NCBI RefSeq assembly: GCF_009938165.1 | Contig: NZ_AP019649.1 | Coordinates: 1,860,001 to 1,924,000 of the forward strand | DNA: 64,000 nt | Reading direction: 5' to 3' | Origin: Vibrio taketomensis | GTDB taxonomy: Bacteria; Pseudomonadota; Gammaproteobacteria; Enterobacterales; Vibrionaceae | Shown: in pieces, positions 48,824-57,785 of the stretch | How positions within the stretch are numbered: the first letter of the stretch is position 1 | Layout: each line of letters opens with the position of its first letter | The notes under the pieces: generated by a model | Database searches by the model: none | What the model saw: only the letters and a program-made list of their open reading frames with translations | Told to the model about the DNA's origin: nothing | Position numbers and translations under genes: made by a program

Positions 48824-49543
48824 TTATGGCTGTTGGCGTGTTGGCGCTAGCATGATTTCGCGAACACACACACCTTGAGGTTGGTTATAAGCATATTCCA
48901 CTGCACGAGCGATATCATCTGCAGCAAGTACACCACCCATCTCATCTTTCCAGCTATCGTAACCTGCTTTAATTTCATCTGACGAAGTGTGTGATAGAAG
49001 CTCAGTTTCTACTGCACCAGGGGCAATGGTCGTCACACGCACATCAAACGCCGCCACTTCTTCACGTACATTTTCTGAAATTGCGTGTACAGCAAACTTA
49101 GTACCGCAGTACGCCGCATGGTTAGGGAAAGTTTTACGACCAGCAACTGAACTGATATTGATGATGGTACCGCTACGACGCTGCTTCATTGGTGCGAGCA
49201 CCGCTTGCATACCGTTCATTAAACCGATTACGTTAACATCAAACATACGTTGCCATTCTGCAGGGTCTTGCACATCAAGTTGGCTTAAAAGCATCACACC
49301 AGCATTATTAACGATACAATCTGTTGGGCCAAATTGCGCTTCGGCTTTAGCAATTGCCGCTTCAAATGATGCCTTGTCTAACACATCTACTTGCTCACAC
49401 ATCGTATTTGGCAGTTGCAGTGCTTCTAAACGCTCTAAACGGCGCGCCACTAATAATAGCGGATGACCTGCAGCACTTAAACGACGAGCAATCGCTTCAC
49501 CAATACCAGAACTCGCACCTGTAATCACAACCAGTTTTTTCAT
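48824..49543 (-). CDS. Short-chain dehydrogenase/reductase
   Basis: A protein of about 239 residues of the classical SDR family, similar to the YdfG/serine-3-dehydrogenase-like group. It has the cofactor motif TGASSGIG (residues 8-15), NNAG (about 82), catalytic Ser in NISSVAGRK and the Y-x3-K pair in AAYCGTKFAV. It probably uses NADP(H), given the ARRLERL after strand 2. Substrate unknown. I start at the ATG at 49543 (GGAG 6 bp upstream) rather than TTG 49555. It is divergent from a LysR gene, its likely regulator. Confidence 0.9.
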   Translation of the reverse strand: MKKLVVITGASSGIGEAIARRLSAAGHPLLLVARRLERLEALQLPNTMCEQVDVLDKASFEAAIAKAEAQFGPTDCIVNNAGVMLLSQLDVQDPAEWQRMFDVNVIGLMNGMQAVLAPMKQRRSGTIINISSVAGRKTFPNHAAYCGTKFAVHAISENVREEVAAFDVRVTTIAPGAVETELLSHTSSDEIKAGYDSWKDEMGGVLAADDIARAVEYAYNQPQGVCVREIMLAPTRQQP

Positions 49544-49644
49544 TTTCGTCTCCAATTAAACTCAGTGCCAGCGTCATTCCGCGGCAATGAAGCTATCTTA
49601 CTGACAGCTGTATAGTTGATATATAGCGTTTAAGTTCAATCACT

Positions 49645-49660
49645 GTTGCACAGCTGCAAC
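49645..49660. promoter_or_regulatory. Palindrome, likely LysR-type site
   Basis: GTTGCA-CAGC-TGCAAC is a perfect 6-4-6 dyad containing the T-N11-A signature, in the 155-bp spacer between the SDR and LysR genes. Confidence 0.55.
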
Positions 49661-49698
49661 AATATGAGATACTCACTGTATCAACAGGAGTCTTGCTC

Positions 49699-50595
49699 AT
49701 GCTCAACACCGTCAACCTTGCAGATATTCGTACCTTTATATTGATAGCTCAACTGGGCAACTTCACCAAGGCCGCAGAGGCATTAGAAGTCTCCCGCTCC
49801 CATGTATCTCGCCAAATCAGTGCTTTAGAAAAACAAATGGGCGTAACACTCCTTACCCGCACCACGCGGACATTACGTCTAACCCAAGCAGGTGAGCGTT
49901 TTTATCAAGAGTGTGAACATGCGATGAAGCTGATTGACCAAGCTTTGATCGCTGCAGTTGATGACACCACGAATATTCAAGGCTTGATACGCGTCAATTG
50001 TGTAGGTGGTTATCTTGGCGAAGAAATGGTGGCACAAGCAATTGCTGAGTTTATGCAGCTTTATCCTCAAGTTACCATTGATTTGGACTTTTCTAGCCCA
50101 CGTATCGATTTAATTGAAGATCAATTTGATGTGGCCTTTCGCATGGGTACGATCGACGATGCCGGTTTTATTGCACGCCATCTGATGAATGTTGAGATGG
50201 TGACCCTCGCCAGCCCTGCCTATATTGAAGACTATGGTCAACCAATACACCCTCGTGAGTTGATTGATCATCGAACCTTAACCGGTTCAGTAACGAAATG
50301 GAGCTTTGTCAATCGAGAGGACGACAAAAAGCATTACGATATCCATGTAAAAGGTAAGCTCACCTGCAAAAACGGTCGAGCCATCATTAAGTCGTGCTTA
50401 GCGGGTAACGGCTTAATTCGTGTTCCAAAGGTCTATTGTGATGAGGAGATTCAACAAGGAAAACTGGTTGAAGTGATGCCAGATTGGCACATTGCGACTG
50501 TCCCTTTCTCCGTAATTTATCATAAAGACCGATATCAACCTCAGCGTATGCGCTTGTTTATCGATTTCGTCGCTAAATGGTTTGCTAAACTTTAA
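49699..50595 (+). CDS. LysR-family transcriptional regulator
   Basis: A protein of about 298 residues. The N-terminal winged helix (NLADIRTFILIAQLGNFTKAA, EALEVSRSHVSRQISALEKQ) is followed by an effector domain of the CrgA/DhcR-like subgroup (VNCVGGYLGEEMVAQAIAEF, FDVAFRMGTIDDAGFIARHL). It is divergent from the SDR gene with a LysR-type palindrome between, so it likely controls that gene and itself. The ATG at 49699 follows CAGGAG at 8 bp; a TTG two codons upstream is less likely. Confidence 0.93.
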   Translation: MLNTVNLADIRTFILIAQLGNFTKAAEALEVSRSHVSRQISALEKQMGVTLLTRTTRTLRLTQAGERFYQECEHAMKLIDQALIAAVDDTTNIQGLIRVNCVGGYLGEEMVAQAIAEFMQLYPQVTIDLDFSSPRIDLIEDQFDVAFRMGTIDDAGFIARHLMNVEMVTLASPAYIEDYGQPIHPRELIDHRTLTGSVTKWSFVNREDDKKHYDIHVKGKLTCKNGRAIIKSCLAGNGLIRVPKVYCDEEIQQGKLVEVMPDWHIATVPFSVIYHKDRYQPQRMRLFIDFVAKWFAKL

Positions 50596-50709
50596 ACCTA
50601 ATTAGCATTAATTATAATTTTATCAACATGATAAGGAAGCCATGTCGATATTTTTTAATTGAATTACAATAAATTATTTTTGTTTTAACAGTAAATTAGA
50701 TGCTGATAA

Positions 50710-50724
50710 GATCGGCGACCGATC
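50710..50724. promoter_or_regulatory. Dyad just upstream of vieS
   Basis: GATCGG-CGA-CCGATC is a perfect 6-3-6 dyad 22 bp before the vieS GTG. It could be an operator or a small hairpin limiting translation from a weak start. Confidence 0.35.
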
Positions 50725-50746
50725 ACTATTGTAAGTCAATTATCTC

Positions 50747-53700
50747 GTGCTTAAGTTTGTATTAGCATCACTCTTTTTTATTAGTACAGTTTTCTCTTCT
50801 GCGAGTTTTGCTGACAATGAATCACGCCAAGAAACACTGCGCATCGGCATGCCTGCTCAAGAGTGGGCGCCATTCTGGGGCGGCGTAGATAACCCATCAG
50901 GTTTGTACCATTCTCTTATTAACAGTGTCGCTGAAAGTATGAATGTTGAGCTCGAGTACGTCGGGTACAACTCGCTCAATGATATTTACACGGCCCTTGA
51001 GCAAAATCAGATCGATGCAAGCTTTGGCTTTGTAAGAAATAGCGACCGTGAACACCGCTTTCTATTTACTGCACCTATCGTGAAACTGAAAAAAGTGGTG
51101 TGGTTACGAGATAAAGCACTGAAGGAACGTCCATTTTCAGAATGGCGCTGGGTTTGTGTGACCAATGGCATTGACTGCAACATTATACCGAAACTCGGTG
51201 GAATCAACATTCACTCTTCCGACAGTAATCATCTTCTTGAACAGTTAATCAAACAAGGTGAAGCGGACGCCGTTCTGACTACTTTGATGGAAATCGATCG
51301 CTATATCGAGGATCCGCTGCAATCAAAAGGTCGAGTTTTAATCGACAAAAATATCGGTGAAGTCGGTATTGGTCTAATGCTGGCAAAAAATAAATTGCCG
51401 CTAAAGAAACAGATCAATAAAACCATTAAAGATAATCAGCTCGCGCTTAAAGGCACTCGACTTGCCAATATTCACCTACTGAACGACAGCGCTCAATGGC
51501 AATTGCTACAGAATCAACAAAAGAGCAACACCATTCGCTACACCATTGCAGATAACGTTTATCCTCTGTCATACCGAGATCCAAACACTGGTCGAGTACA
51601 GGGCTACGTTCATGACTTGCTAAAAATACTTAGCAGTAAAACACTATTTAGGTTTGAGTTCGTCCCAGCAAATGGACGCGATGTTGAGCAAATGCTGGAA
51701 GACGGTATTGTCGACTTATTGCCAGCGCACTCAACGTATAACGTCGAAGACAGTAAAATGCTTGCGACCAAGCCTTATACTGCAACGCACTACAGTTTTA
51801 TGAAAACACGGCTTGAGTTTGAAGAACGCCAGCTCGGAGTTTTGAACTCAATCAATGCGTTATGTGCCAATATCAATTACATCAAAATGTTTGAACCGGT
51901 GCGTGTCTTTGATACACCTCAAGCGCTACTACACGCGATGCAAAGTGGCGAAGTAACGCATGCATTAGTCAATCGTGATTTAGTGGCCAATTACATTGCG
52001 GGCCAAGGTGACAAACATTTTCAGATGGTGCCTAAACCAAACTATCTAGATTTCACCACACCGATCTCGATGGTAGTCAGAGACGATTCCGTATTACTCC
52101 ACAAGTCACTCTCACGTATGCTTTCGATCATTACGCCTGCTGAAATCGAACTGCTGCAGCAAGCACACAATAAAGTCGTGATCACCTACGGCTATGACAA
52201 AGAAACAGTGAATGACTATTTGGTATGGCTCGGAATATTCTCGATATTCCTCGCGATCGCGATTGCTTGCGGTTTCTATCGTTTGTCACGACATCTGAAA
52301 AAGTCCCATAGTGTCAACAAGCTTTCACAGCGAGAAGTGCATTGGTTATCAACACTATTGGATAATCTGCCGAACATGATTGTGATTACCAATATGCAAG
52401 GTCAGGTTGTGTTTACCAACCGCGCTTATGAAACACTGATTAACAGTTGCGATTGCCCACACGGTCGAATCTCTATCGATACCTGTGCCTTTACCATGCG
52501 CGTTTTAGAGCAATTTAGTTCGAGTACTTTCCAGTATCCGAATCGATGCGCCATGGCCAATCGCTACTTCCATGTTACGCACCAAACCATTAATCACCCC
52601 GATCATAGTGGTCTGCCTCACCGCATGACCGTGATTAGTGATGTCAGTGAAGACAAACTAAAAGAAGAAGAGCTGCAGCGTTCAAATCAACGCGCGATCA
52701 AAGCCGTAGAAGCGCGCAACGAATTTCTTGCGATCGTCAGCCATGAGCTGCGCACCCCGATCGCTGCAATGCTGGGTTTGATGGAGCTATTACAACTTAG
52801 CCTTCGTAAACGCCAAGATATTGAATTACTCAAAAACACCATTCAATCGGCAGAAAGGCTTAAGAGCCAAGTGAACGAGATTCTCGACTTCTCTAAGATT
52901 GAAGCCAACCAGCTGCAAATTGATGTACGTCGCCATAATTTGTACCAAGAGCTTTGCCCTACCCTACGTAGCTACGAAACAGCGGCAAAACTTAAGGGAT
53001 TGAGTTATTCCCTGAACTGGAAACCTTCTGCGATTATTCACGCTGATTTTGATGCACTGCGCATCAATCAAGTCATTGGTAACTTGCTATCAAATGCATT
53101 GAAATTTACAGAAAACGGGCACATCTCCGTAGAGATTGAGACGACTGCGTCTTGTCTACGAATCATGATCACAGATACCGGTTGTGGCATGAAAGATGAC
53201 CAACTCAAACATATTTTTACGCCATTTGAGCAAGCACATAAAGGCATCACTCGTCGCTATGGTGGCACCGGACTTGGCATGAGTATTTGCAAAAGTCTTG
53301 TTGAGTTGATGGATGGTCAAATCGCCATTTCAAGCAAGATAAAGCAAGGGACCAGCGTCGAAATCAATATTCCAATTACAGTGGTAGACGAGATTTACAA
53401 CTGCGAGTTTGTTGTACAACCGAGCAGTCCTCGTGCGCAGCAGTGGATTCATGCTTGGCAAGGACGTGATATCGAATCTAACTTGCCACTTATCGCCGGT
53501 GAGAAGAGCTGTTATCCAGACCAAATCTTTGAGCTCTGCCAGCAAGGTGACAACCATCCAAAACCAGCCAAAGCGCTGACTCTGCCTGCGAGCAAAGGAA
53601 AAGTCTTGGTCGTTGATGATGATGGCATTAACCGCATGTTGATCCGCAATCAACTCGCGCTGATCGGCGTCGATTTCCATATTGTTGATACCGCTAAAAA

Positions 53701-54307
53701 TGCGTATGACTATCTCGTAAGATATGGTGAACATGTGTCACTGCTTATCACTGACTGCCATATGCCAGAGATGGATGGTTTCCAACTCACTCAAGCGGTG
53801 AAACAGTTGTCTGCCGTGACTGGCGAGATTCCAGTCATTGGTTGTACTGCTGAAGATTCACGAGTTGTCAGTGAAAAAGCTGAAAAGTGCGGAATGGATA
53901 GCGTGCTGTACAAGCCTTATTCACTTGAGGAACTCTATAATGTGCTCGAACGCTACCTTGTCCAAAAGCCAGAGCTTACCGCAGAGAATGATGGGCTAGA
54001 TGAGCATTTGGATTGGTTGTTCGAACATCCAGTCGAGCAGCAAGATGAAATGGCCACGGTTGTGATCAGCTCATTCGAAGATGAATGTCGGTTGCTCGCC
54101 GATAATAACGAAGACTGGTCGGCTATCATTCACCGCATTAAAGGGTCGGCGGCGTTATTGGGAATGCACACCTTGGTCACGCTAACTAAACAATATGAAA
54201 CAACCAACGATATCCAGCAAAAGAAACAACTTAAATTAGATGTAATTTGCGAGCTAAATGTTGTACAAGACAAACTAAAGCACTGGCTAACCAACAAGGG
54301 CAACTGA
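50747..54307 (+). CDS. vieS: VieS-type hybrid sensor histidine kinase
   Basis: A 1186-residue tripartite hybrid kinase. Signal peptide 1-22; two periplasmic SBP_bac_3 (Venus-flytrap) modules (about 30-255 and 270-480); membrane segment about 490-512; PAS-like region about 530-640. HisKA has FLAIVSHELRTP (His666), HATPase has NLLSNALKFTENG, DTGCGM and GGTGLGMSI, the receiver has ITDCHMPEMDG (Asp1003), and the Hpt domain has IIHRIKGSAALLG (His1129). All phosphorelay residues are intact. The architecture and the following vieA and vieB genes match V. cholerae VieS, which phosphorylates VieA. The start is GTG with a poor Shine-Dalgarno sequence. The stop overlaps the vieA start (TGATG). Confidence 0.92.
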   Translation: MLKFVLASLFFISTVFSSASFADNESRQETLRIGMPAQEWAPFWGGVDNPSGLYHSLINSVAESMNVELEYVGYNSLNDIYTALEQNQIDASFGFVRNSDREHRFLFTAPIVKLKKVVWLRDKALKERPFSEWRWVCVTNGIDCNIIPKLGGINIHSSDSNHLLEQLIKQGEADAVLTTLMEIDRYIEDPLQSKGRVLIDKNIGEVGIGLMLAKNKLPLKKQINKTIKDNQLALKGTRLANIHLLNDSAQWQLLQNQQKSNTIRYTIADNVYPLSYRDPNTGRVQGYVHDLLKILSSKTLFRFEFVPANGRDVEQMLEDGIVDLLPAHSTYNVEDSKMLATKPYTATHYSFMKTRLEFEERQLGVLNSINALCANINYIKMFEPVRVFDTPQALLHAMQSGEVTHALVNRDLVANYIAGQGDKHFQMVPKPNYLDFTTPISMVVRDDSVLLHKSLSRMLSIITPAEIELLQQAHNKVVITYGYDKETVNDYLVWLGIFSIFLAIAIACGFYRLSRHLKKSHSVNKLSQREVHWLSTLLDNLPNMIVITNMQGQVVFTNRAYETLINSCDCPHGRISIDTCAFTMRVLEQFSSSTFQYPNRCAMANRYFHVTHQTINHPDHSGLPHRMTVISDVSEDKLKEEELQRSNQRAIKAVEARNEFLAIVSHELRTPIAAMLGLMELLQLSLRKRQDIELLKNTIQSAERLKSQVNEILDFSKIEANQLQIDVRRHNLYQELCPTLRSYETAAKLKGLSYSLNWKPSAIIHADFDALRINQVIGNLLSNALKFTENGHISVEIETTASCLRIMITDTGCGMKDDQLKHIFTPFEQAHKGITRRYGGTGLGMSICKSLVELMDGQIAISSKIKQGTSVEINIPITVVDEIYNCEFVVQPSSPRAQQWIHAWQGRDIESNLPLIAGEKSCYPDQIFELCQQGDNHPKPAKALTLPASKGKVLVVDDDGINRMLIRNQLALIGVDFHIVDTAKNAYDYLVRYGEHVSLLITDCHMPEMDGFQLTQAVKQLSAVTGEIPVIGCTAEDSRVVSEKAEKCGMDSVLYKPYSLEELYNVLERYLVQKPELTAENDGLDEHLDWLFEHPVEQQDEMATVVISSFEDECRLLADNNEDWSAIIHRIKGSAALLGMHTLVTLTKQYETTNDIQQKKQLKLDVICELNVVQDKLKHWLTNKGN

Positions 54308-55944
54308 TGAAAATTCTGATTATTGAAGATGACATGATTCAAGCGACTAAGCTGAAATTGTCACTTAATGCTCTTGGCTATCACAATATTGCCATCGAAC
54401 GTGAAGGGGCCACTGCCCTTACACATTGCGAGCAAGAAATAATCGATTTTGTAATTTGTGATCTTAATTTGCCAGATATGGATGGCGTGCAAGTTCTCTC
54501 GAAGCTATCGGCCTTATCAACCGAAATTGGTGTCGCCATTCATAGTGCCGTAAAAGAGGATGTGATCGAACTTACGATCAATATGTGCATCGCTGCCGGG
54601 TTTAAGTTCGTCGACATACTACCAAAACCTTATAATCAATCGATTATTGAGGCACTGTTTCAACGCTTTGAAACTCGAGATGAACAGTCTACCGAAGACG
54701 CGCTGCACATCAGTTTAAGCGCGGATGAAATTGAAACTGCGTTCGAGCAAAACTGGTTCGCTAATTTTTACCAGCCCCAATTTTGCGCTCAAACCAAACA
54801 AGTGATTGGTGTCGAGGCTCTGATTCGCTGTATTCACCCTCGTTATGGTGTGCTTACTCCGGCAAGCTTTCTTGAAGTGATCCACCAGCATCACTTTTCG
54901 GGACGATTATTTTGGCACGTGGCCGAAAAGGCGATCGCAGCCATTGCTCGTCTCAGCACACATATCCATTTATCGATCAACTTAAGCCAATCAGATTTCG
55001 AGCAAGATATCTGTGATGATTTGCTACTCTTGTGTCAGCGACATAGCTTTGAACCCTCGCGTTTAGTACTTGAACTAACCGAGCACGAAGCCTATGCCTA
55101 TTCACGTAATTCATTAGCCAATTTAGCGCGCTTACGTATGCACGGCATTTGTCTCTCGATTGATGACTTCGGCACCGGCCATGCCTCTTTAGGACAACTG
55201 TCGCTATTACCTTTTACTGAACTCAAAATTGACCGCAGTTTTGTGCGCAATCTGACTAGCAATTACCGCAATCAACAATTGACGGGAATGTGCATTCAAC
55301 TTGCGCATTCTTTGGGGCTAAATTGTGTCGTCGAGGGCATTGAGGATGAATCAACGCTGCAGTATCTGATCAGCTTAGGTGTGGATAGCTACCAAGGGTT
55401 TTATGCGTGTAAACCGCTACCGATCTCGGCGCTATGGGAGTTTATTAGCCAGCGTGATACCAATGATGAAGCCGCACGCGAAAACCAACAGCACGACGCG
55501 TTGATTTACAGCCCGAATATCGCTTCAACTCATGCTATCAGCCGTACTTTGGCCAAAGATGGCCTATTTGGCTCCATCAATGCGGTAAAAAACGTCACGC
55601 AGTTGTGTCAGTACCAACACATTCAGAATGTCAGTTTATTGGTTGTTGATGTCGATTTCCTCGACCTCGATATCAATGATCTATTGGCGCAGCTCAGCAC
55701 AACCAACTTTATTGGCTCAGTTTGTATGCTGGAAGGCAACAACTCAGTACCGAGCGATATTAACAATCAGCCGTACTATTGCTTTGTCGCCAACAAAAAT
55801 CCTCGCTACATCAAAACTATTGCTTCAACGTTGCTGGATCGCGAGAAAACAAGCATACAAAAAGTGTATCAGTTACTTTCAACCCAAGAAATTAACGTCG
55901 CAAACCTGCTGCTTAACGGCCTTAATAATAAAAAATCGCCGTAA
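54307..55944 (+). CDS. vieA: VieA-type receiver-EAL c-di-GMP phosphodiesterase, C-terminus lost by frameshift
   Basis: The open frame from ATG 54307 gives 545 residues. The receiver has phospho-acceptor Asp52 (VICDLNLPDMDG), and the EAL phosphodiesterase domain (about 140-400) has E170 in the VEALIR motif, NLSQSDF, ELTEHEA and the DDFGTGHASL catalytic segment. These positions equal the D52 and E170 of V. cholerae VieA. V. cholerae VieA ends in a LuxR-type helix-turn-helix. Here the frame stops at 55944 after LLNGLNNKKSP. Adding one A to the A6 at about 55929-55934 continues it as IAVTLDISEKTVSTYKNR to a stop at 56045, directly touching the vieB ATG. The lesion or sequencing error therefore removes the DNA-recognition part. 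Confidence 0.9.
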   Translation: MKILIIEDDMIQATKLKLSLNALGYHNIAIEREGATALTHCEQEIIDFVICDLNLPDMDGVQVLSKLSALSTEIGVAIHSAVKEDVIELTINMCIAAGFKFVDILPKPYNQSIIEALFQRFETRDEQSTEDALHISLSADEIETAFEQNWFANFYQPQFCAQTKQVIGVEALIRCIHPRYGVLTPASFLEVIHQHHFSGRLFWHVAEKAIAAIARLSTHIHLSINLSQSDFEQDICDDLLLLCQRHSFEPSRLVLELTEHEAYAYSRNSLANLARLRMHGICLSIDDFGTGHASLGQLSLLPFTELKIDRSFVRNLTSNYRNQQLTGMCIQLAHSLGLNCVVEGIEDESTLQYLISLGVDSYQGFYACKPLPISALWEFISQRDTNDEAARENQQHDALIYSPNIASTHAISRTLAKDGLFGSINAVKNVTQLCQYQHIQNVSLLVVDVDFLDLDINDLLAQLSTTNFIGSVCMLEGNNSVPSDINNQPYYCFVANKNPRYIKTIASTLLDREKTSIQKVYQLLSTQEINVANLLLNGLNNKKSP

Positions 55945-56045
55945 CATTAGATATTAGTGAAAAAACAGTCAGCACTTATAAGAATCGTATTTTTAAGAAA
56001 CTCGGCATTCAATCTATCGTTGAACTCGCTCAATTTAGTAAGTAA
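55929..56045 (+). pseudogene. Out-of-frame remainder of the vieA LuxR-type HTH
   Basis: After the A6 tract the plus one frame reads IAVTLDISEKTVSTYKNR, then IFKKLGIQSIVELAQFSK and TAA at 56043-56045. This is a textbook LuxR/GerE recognition helix (SEKTVSTYKNRIFKKLG). It has no start of its own and belongs to vieA. Its stop abuts the vieB ATG at 56046, the tight packing expected of an intact operon. Confidence 0.85.
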
Positions 56046-57695
56046 ATGAAGTCCTTTTCAAACTCTAAAGTATTAATTGTTGATGATGCACCTATTGTCG
56101 TTGTCACCATAAAAAGCATGCTTATAAAGCTCGGCTTCAATGATCGCTTGATACATTATTGCTCGACTTCCCGAATCGCAATGCAAATGGTTCGACAAGA
56201 CTCGTTTGACCTGATTTTGTGTGATTACAATTTAGGTCGCGGACTGAACGGCAAACAGCTTTTCGAAGAGATGAAACATCATAACCTGCTGCATGAAAAA
56301 GCTGTGTTTGTTCTCATCACCGGCGAAAATTCCTCGTCGGTAGTGCATTCGATCGTTGAACTAAAGCCTGATGACTATTTGCTTAAGCCATTCAACATTG
56401 TGTCGTTGAAAGAGCGTGTTACCGCCTCAATTCAACGCAAGAATGCGTTATATCAGCTCTATCAGATGCAAGCGAAACACCAATTTGCAGAGGGCGTCGA
56501 GCTATGTGATGAACTGCTACCGTTTTATCCTGAGTATCAATTCATCATTTCACGCTTTAAAGGTGAGTTTTTAAGTCGATTGCAGCTACACGAAGAATCT
56601 AAAGCACTGTATGAAAGCATCTTAGCGCGCAAAGAATACGACTGGGCAACCATAGGTTTAGCCAATTCTTTGATGCATTTAGGTGAGAAGAAAACCGCAG
56701 AAAACATGATTAACAAACTGTTGGCCTCAAAGCCCAATAGCACCCTATTGCGCACGGCTGCGGCTAATTTAAGTCTCATCAACAATGCGATACCAGTAGC
56801 AATTCGCCACTTTGAGCTGGCGAGTAAAATCGTACGCGGTAACTCAGAGCGTGAGCTCGTTATTTGCAACCTATGCTTGGCGGTCGGAGATTATGAAAAC
56901 GCGCTTGAGCGTTATCGTATCTATATGGAGATCAACAAAGAGACGTATCGCAACACCATCTTTGCGCGCATCAACTTTATTCGCATTCTGCTTTATGCTT
57001 GCTACAAAGCTGACGAAAAAACAAAAGCTGCACGTCTAAGTGAAGCTAAAACGCTTTATAATCAGGTAACTAGTCTAAAATCAGCCCAGAGCCTGAAAGT
57101 CGAATTAGACCTAATTCTGGCGCATATTGCTCTGGTAGAAGAACACTACGATCTCGCAGTTGGTAAGCTGAACCAAGTTCACCGTCAGTTTGATTTGGCC
57201 CACTATTACCCAATGCACCAGTTTGCTTGGTTGCTAAATCATATGAATTTCGACACAGAATTTAGCCACCTCATTCCAAAATGCAGTGCGATTATTCAAA
57301 GCAAGCAAAGTGAGAATATCCACGCAAGCCAAATCACGATGCTCAACCAGCTACAACAGGCGAACAGTGAAAAGCTGCAATGGCTAGAGGCTAAGCACAA
57401 ATACATTAAAGCCAATAAGATGACCTTAACTGAGCTGTTGAAAATCTATATTGAAATCAATAGCCGCTGCCCATTTTTACAATCGGTATGTATCAGTATC
57501 ATTAAGCTCTTGGCTCGCCGATTACCACGAGAGGCAGACATAGAATCACTTAAAAAAGTGGTGAAACAGTGTGACTTAGTGATTAGACAATTAATGGACG
57601 CTGACGAGTTGCAAAAGGCTAACTATGAAGATCTTTATCGCTCGGTCATCAATAACTATTCCATGCCACAAACTGAAATGAGTAAAAGCGCTTAA
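56046..57695 (+). CDS. vieB: VieB-type receiver-TPR response regulator
   Basis: A 549-residue protein with an N-terminal receiver (VLIVDDAP, phospho-acceptor Asp60 in LILCDYNLGRG, and the KPF switch lysine) and a long all-helical C-terminal part with TPR-like repeats (about 145-400). No DNA-binding or enzymatic domain is visible. In V. cholerae, VieB is described as a modulator that interferes with VieS-to-VieA phosphotransfer; that role is inferred here by homology and operon position. A terminator follows. Confidence 0.88.
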   Translation: MKSFSNSKVLIVDDAPIVVVTIKSMLIKLGFNDRLIHYCSTSRIAMQMVRQDSFDLILCDYNLGRGLNGKQLFEEMKHHNLLHEKAVFVLITGENSSSVVHSIVELKPDDYLLKPFNIVSLKERVTASIQRKNALYQLYQMQAKHQFAEGVELCDELLPFYPEYQFIISRFKGEFLSRLQLHEESKALYESILARKEYDWATIGLANSLMHLGEKKTAENMINKLLASKPNSTLLRTAAANLSLINNAIPVAIRHFELASKIVRGNSERELVICNLCLAVGDYENALERYRIYMEINKETYRNTIFARINFIRILLYACYKADEKTKAARLSEAKTLYNQVTSLKSAQSLKVELDLILAHIALVEEHYDLAVGKLNQVHRQFDLAHYYPMHQFAWLLNHMNFDTEFSHLIPKCSAIIQSKQSENIHASQITMLNQLQQANSEKLQWLEAKHKYIKANKMTLTELLKIYIEINSRCPFLQSVCISIIKLLARRLPREADIESLKKVVKQCDLVIRQLMDADELQKANYEDLYRSVINNYSMPQTEMSKSA

Positions 57696-57732
57696 TGGCG
57701 TAACCTTGACGGTGCCACAACGTATAATTAAG

Positions 57733-57764
57733 AAAGCCAGCTTAAACTAAGCTGGCTTTTTGTT
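57733..57764. terminator. Terminator after vieB
   Basis: AAAGCCAGCTT-AAACT-AAGCTGGCTTT with a T tail; the symmetric A flank lets it also end the converging metalloprotease gene. Confidence 0.92.
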
Positions 57765-57785
57765 ATCACTGAATCAGAGATTACA

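Noticed and set aside
53330..53734. 134-codon minus-strand open frame within vieS
   Set aside because: Lies opposite conserved HATPase and receiver coding sequence; no start signal.
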